The notes under the pieces: generated by a model
What the model was told of the DNA's origin: nothing
The model's input: the letters and a program-made list of their open reading frames with translations, nothing else
The model's database searches: none
Source of the DNA: Spirochaetales bacterium
Lineage (GTDB): Bacteria; Spirochaetota; Spirochaetia; Treponematales; UBA12059
DNA: 8,652 bases
NCBI GenBank assembly: GCA_004525355.1
Contig: SPCK01000068.1
Location: 1 to 8,652, forward strand
Direction: 5' to 3'
Made by a program: the position numbers and the translations under genes
Shown: positions 6,191 to 8,652 of the stretch, piece after piece
Layout: each line of letters begins with the position of its first letter
Numbering within the stretch: the first letter of the stretch is position 1

Positions 6191-7015
6191 TCAGAAAGCC
6201 ACCGAGCAATAGCCGACGAAGGAATCGCCAGGCGCCAAATCCGCGCTGCTGTACATATCCAGGACCACCCCCGATGTCCTGCCCATCTCCCGCGCGTACG
6301 TCATGGCCGCGATGGCTGCGCCGACCGAGCAGGAGGCGGCCCTTTCCCTGGCGAGCCGGATGGCGGCTTCTACATCCAGCGCGGTAAACGCCTTCACGAT
6401 AGCTTCATCCGCCTCCCTGGCCCAGGTTCTGCCCGCGGCGCCGCCCCCCGCGGGGCTCCATCCGTAACTTGGCCCGTAGTGGGTCAGGTCGGTCGAGCCG
6501 AGCACGAAAATGCGCTTGCCAGTCTGTTTTGCATACTCAGCCAAGCACGATCCCAGTTCCGCGGCCTCGGATCCGTTGGGTGCCCGAAACCACCCGACCA
6601 GAGCATCGGGAAATCGCGCCTTGAGCATGGGAAGGTGAACTTCAACGGTATTGTCCACGTTCCGGTCAGGGACGGCTACGAGCCTGTCCCTGACGAATGT
6701 GTCCAGCTCGGCATCGAGCCTCAGCTCGCCCAAGGGCGTTTCCATGATATCCGCGGGGGCGGACAGGAAGCCCCGGCCCCCGGGCAGATGCCCGCCTACC
6801 ACGACCGCGCAATCAGCGTCCGCGGCCGCGGACCATGCTGTCCATGCGCAGCGGCCGGAATATGCCCACCCGGCATGAGGGGCTATGGCCGCATTCGCAG
6901 GGACGTCCAAACGCGACACCGCGACTTGTTCTCCGAATGAACGCAACATCCGCCGCGTTTCGGCGGCGTCCGATGGGTACCACCCCGCGGGCAACGATCG
7001 ACCACGTATCGACAT
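6191..7015 (-). CDS. amrB: Memo-family protein (AmmeMemoRadiSam system protein B)
   Basis: This 274-residue protein matches the Memo/MEMO1 family, related in fold to extradiol dioxygenases and often encoded with AMMECR1-like and radical-SAM proteins; its bacterial function is unsettled. Visible motifs in order: AGWYPSD (10-16), APHAGWAYSG (45-54, H47), GGHLPGG (74-80, H76), EVHLPML (125-131), GSTDLTHYG (173-181, D176 and H179) and SCSVGAA (228-234, C229). H47, H76 and C229 correspond to the metal-binding His49, His81 and Cys244 of human Memo. The usual EHSLEVQLP motif is altered: an asparagine (N122) stands where the histidine normally is, and H127 replaces the glutamine. The ATG at 7015 is fixed by GGAGGT (7021-7026) 6 nt upstream. 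The partner AMMECR1-like and radical-SAM genes are not in the window. It is divergent from the GGDEF-like gene and convergent with murD. Confidence 0.88.
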   Translation of the reverse strand: MSIRGRSLPAGWYPSDAAETRRMLRSFGEQVAVSRLDVPANAAIAPHAGWAYSGRCAWTAWSAAADADCAVVVGGHLPGGRGFLSAPADIMETPLGELRLDAELDTFVRDRLVAVPDRNVDNTVEVHLPMLKARFPDALVGWFRAPNGSEAAELGSCLAEYAKQTGKRIFVLGSTDLTHYGPSYGWSPAGGGAAGRTWAREADEAIVKAFTALDVEAAIRLARERAASCSVGAAIAAMTYAREMGRTSGVVLDMYSSADLAPGDSFVGYCSVAF

Positions 7016-7020
7016 GGCAT

Positions 7021-7026
7021 ACCTCC
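7021..7026 (-). promoter_or_regulatory. Shine-Dalgarno site for the Memo-family gene
   Basis: On the minus strand this reads GGAGGT, 6 nt before the ATG at 7015-7013. It picks this ATG over the out-of-frame ATG at 7020-7018. Confidence 0.8.
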
Positions 7027-7039
7027 GCGCGAAAAACGT

Positions 7040-7067
7040 TTCAAAAACGGACGATACGGATTATACT
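7040..7067 (+). promoter_or_regulatory. Promoter for the GGDEF-like gene, probably leaderless
   Basis: A -10 TATACT (7062-7067) lies 8 nt before the ATG at 7076. The best -35 is TTCAAA (7040-7045) with a 16-bp spacer, a four-of-six match. Initiation would fall at about 7074-7076, on or just before the start codon. The only purine-rich stretch is GGAA at 7070-7073, too close to the ATG to act as a normal ribosome-binding site. Confidence 0.5.
7060..7065 (-). promoter_or_regulatory. -10 box for the Memo-family gene, overlapping the divergent -10 box
   Basis: On the minus strand this is a perfect TATAAT sharing four base pairs with the plus-strand TATACT at 7062-7067. Transcription would start near 7053, giving a leader of about 38 nt that includes GGAGGT. 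I see no good -35 at 16-18 bp, so strength is uncertain. Confidence 0.5.
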
Positions 7068-7075
7068 CTGGAACC

Positions 7076-8407
7076 ATGAAACGTGGTGCAGTGTTTCTTG
7101 CCGTTTGTTCCTTCATTATCCTCGCCTTCATCCTGACGTGGCCGGCATTCCGCGTGGCCAGAGCCTGGTCGGCGGGAGAAGACGCATCCAAGGCTGCCTA
7201 CTCCGACCTCAGGCGAGTCGCAATCAATTCGCTCCTGTCGGACAAAGCCGTTTCGGGCCCGGATTGGGCGCGAGCCGCACGTGCCGCCTGGGCCAGGAGC
7301 GAGCGCCTCCTGGCCATAGTCATAAGGAACGCCGAGGGAGACGTGATCTACGCCCTGCCCGGTTCTTCCCCATACTATGTACCCGCGACTTCTGCGCGCG
7401 GACTGGACGGCAGCCGGCTCTTCTCCTACCCCGCCAAAACGGTCGCCCGCTACTCGGGAACCGTATCCGCGGGCCTGACCCTCGACGCCCTGTATGCAAC
7501 GCTCCGCCAGCGCGACGTTTTCCTGCCGCTCAGGGACACCTTGGTGGCGCTCATCATAGTATTGGCCATATCCGCAGCATGGCTGTTCGCGGAGAGCGCC
7601 GTTCGCCGCTCGGTCGAGACGGGAGCGTATCGCAAACCCCGATTCGCGGGGACTTCACCCTCTGTATCGCCGAGCTTGGACCCCGGCTTCCAGGTTCCCG
7701 ATTTCTTGCCCGATACCGTTCCGCCTCCCATCATCGACTTGGATGACGAGTCGGGGAGAAGGCTTCCGATCCGCGACGGCGAAAAGACGCCTGCCGCGTC
7801 CTTTTCCGGAGAATCCAGTATAACCGACAGGCCGAAACCCGCGACAAGCGCACGATCGGTCAGCGTTTCCCAGCTTTCGCGGAATGCGCTGTCCGGGCCA
7901 ATGGGCCTGTTCAACCCGGATACGGGACTCTGCTGGGAATCCTACCTGAGGGAACGCCTGGACTCCGAGCTCAAGCGATCGGCCTCCTTCGAGCAGGATC
8001 TTTCATTGTTCATAGCCTCGTGGGACAATACGGAACGCGGCAAGGAAGATTTTTCCATATTCGCAAAGACAATACAGGATTTTTTCAGCTTCAAGGACCT
8101 GTCTTTTGAATTCGGGGACTCGGGCCTGGCGGTCGTTCTGCCCAACATGGATATAGACCACGCCATCCGCATGAGCGAAGAGTTACTGAAAAAGCTGACC
8201 TTCCTGCTGCAAGGGAAGACGGGCAACATGAACTACCTCGAGCTGTTCATGGGCCTGAGTTCCCGCTCGGGACGCTTGGTGGAAGCCGACAGGATGGTAA
8301 GCGAGTCCATGGCTGCCCTGAGAAAGGCTCGGGAGGAGCGCGATACACACATCATGGCTTTCCGTCCCGATCCCGAGAAATTCAGGGCCTTCCTGGCCGG
8401 GCAATAA
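7076..8407 (+). CDS. Two-helix membrane protein with degenerate GGDEF-like domain
   Basis: This 443-residue protein has a membrane helix at about 4-22, an extracytoplasmic region (23-153) with possible ligand-sensing character, a second helix at about 154-172, a long Pro/Ser-rich linker (about 180-270), and a C-terminal domain (276-430) that follows the GGDEF pattern: NPDTGLCW for the usual DxLTGLxNR, FGDSGLAVVLPN (346-357) for FGGDEFxVLLPN, and ADRMVSESMAALRKAR (404-419) for the closing helix. The GGDEF signature itself has become GDSG, the inhibitory RxxD site is missing its arginine, and the first metal-binding aspartate motif is poorly kept (ASWDN). It is therefore unlikely to make cyclic-di-GMP and may act as a sensor or protein-interaction module. 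The ATG at 7076 begins directly before the first helix and has no Shine-Dalgarno sequence. It is divergent from the Memo-family gene, 60 bp away. Confidence 0.8.
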   Translation: MKRGAVFLAVCSFIILAFILTWPAFRVARAWSAGEDASKAAYSDLRRVAINSLLSDKAVSGPDWARAARAAWARSERLLAIVIRNAEGDVIYALPGSSPYYVPATSARGLDGSRLFSYPAKTVARYSGTVSAGLTLDALYATLRQRDVFLPLRDTLVALIIVLAISAAWLFAESAVRRSVETGAYRKPRFAGTSPSVSPSLDPGFQVPDFLPDTVPPPIIDLDDESGRRLPIRDGEKTPAASFSGESSITDRPKPATSARSVSVSQLSRNALSGPMGLFNPDTGLCWESYLRERLDSELKRSASFEQDLSLFIASWDNTERGKEDFSIFAKTIQDFFSFKDLSFEFGDSGLAVVLPNMDIDHAIRMSEELLKKLTFLLQGKTGNMNYLELFMGLSSRSGRLVEADRMVSESMAALRKAREERDTHIMAFRPDPEKFRAFLAGQ

Positions 8408-8453
8408 CCGTTTGCGCCCGTCGCGGCGGATCTAAAAAACCTCGTTGCTCGCG
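8408..8453. other. Short convergent intergenic gap
   Basis: This 46-bp gap separates the converging GGDEF-like gene and the partial gene at the right edge. It contains a run of six A (8434-8439), which is a T-run on the minus strand, but I find no stable stem before it, so no terminator is called. Confidence 0.5.
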
Positions 8454-8652
8454 TTATCTGGCGGCGGGCACCAGTTGGTCAAGCGGCTTGAACGCGTCCC
8501 GTACGCTCCACAAGGGCAGGTACAGCGGACGATCCCGTTCCGATGAGACGACCAGGTAAGAGCCATCGGCGCTTCGGGGCGCCAGCTCCAGTACGATGCT
8601 CCTGCCGTCGCCCAGCCGAAGTTCTACCCGTAGGGCCGTCGCGGCGGGAGCG
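8454..8652 (-). CDS. C-terminal end of an unidentified protein (5' end outside window)
   Basis: Read on the minus strand, the frame is open from the right edge to a TAA at 8456-8454 and encodes about 65 residues. The peptide is protein-like rather than a chance frame: alternating beta-type segments (LRVELRLGDGRSIVLEL), then SYLVVSSERDRPLYLPLWSV, and an amphipathic ending (RDAFKPLDQLVPAAR). This strand-strand-helix ending with a variable such as 'value shown as a side-chain-rich tail' is reminiscent of DUF4340-type proteins, which occur beside Gld-like ABC transporter genes, but that is a weak resemblance from memory. The other forward and reverse frames here carry no better candidate. Start, length and function cannot be judged from this window. 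Confidence 0.6.
   Translation of the reverse strand, partial: APAATALRVELRLGDGRSIVLELAPRSADGSYLVVSSERDRPLYLPLWSVRDAFKPLDQLVPAAR

Noticed and set aside
6835..7746. Plus-strand frame of 303 codons spanning the Memo/GGDEF-like divergent region
   Set aside because: It crosses the promoter region and both well-supported genes, with Arg/Pro-rich low-quality sequence.
8434..8439. T-run on the minus strand as a possible terminator
   Set aside because: No stable GC-rich stem precedes it on that strand.
8418..8647. 12-bp direct repeat CCGTCGCGGCGG at 8418-8429 and 8636-8647
   Set aside because: It is simple GC-rich sequence, expected by chance here; there is no sign of an attachment site or mobile element.

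Overview
The window is GC-rich bacterial chromosome (roughly 58-60% G+C by eye) with tightly packed genes. It holds five complete protein genes, two genes cut by the window edges, and three short intergenic promoter regions. I see no rRNA, tRNA, CRISPR array, insertion sequence, integrase or phage gene. The gene mix suggests a diderm bacterium, possibly a spirochaete: a divergent MurD, a secreted FecR-domain protein, a membrane protein with a degenerate GGDEF domain, and a tandem pair of ABC half-exporters. That placement rests on general gene style and is only a tentative inference.

Layout. (1) Positions 2-2583, plus strand: the 3' part of one ABC half-exporter gene and a complete second one, joined by an ATGA stop/start overlap. 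They look like the two subunits of a heterodimeric exporter with one standard and one degenerate ATP site. (2) Positions 2599-3726, minus strand, convergent with the ABC pair (15-bp gap): a secreted FecR-domain protein with a 21-bp tandem repeat behind its signal peptide and a C-terminal membrane hairpin. (3) Positions 3727-3858: a divergent intergenic region with one readable promoter for each side. (4) Positions 3859-6187, plus strand: a soluble protein of unknown function overlapping murD by 20 bp, so probably co-transcribed and translationally coupled. (5) Positions 6191-7015, minus strand, only 3 bp from murD's stop: a Memo-family protein (AmmeMemoRadiSam system protein B). (6) Positions 7016-7075: a 60-bp divergent intergenic region in which the -10 hexamers for both directions overlap on the same few bases. 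(7) Positions 7076-8407, plus strand: a two-helix membrane protein with a degenerate GGDEF-like domain. (8) Positions 8454-8652, minus strand: the C-terminal end of a further gene.

How the genes work together. Only two functional pairs are supported. The two ABC genes should form one exporter. The unknown protein and MurD should be expressed together, which ties the unknown protein loosely to cell-wall precursor synthesis or growth. The rest looks like ordinary chromosomal backbone; I found no convincing new multi-gene system. The most distinctive signals are regulatory: two genes have a -10 box only 8-9 nt before the start codon with no Shine-Dalgarno sequence (candidate leaderless mRNAs), and one of these -10 boxes is shared back-to-back with the divergent gene.
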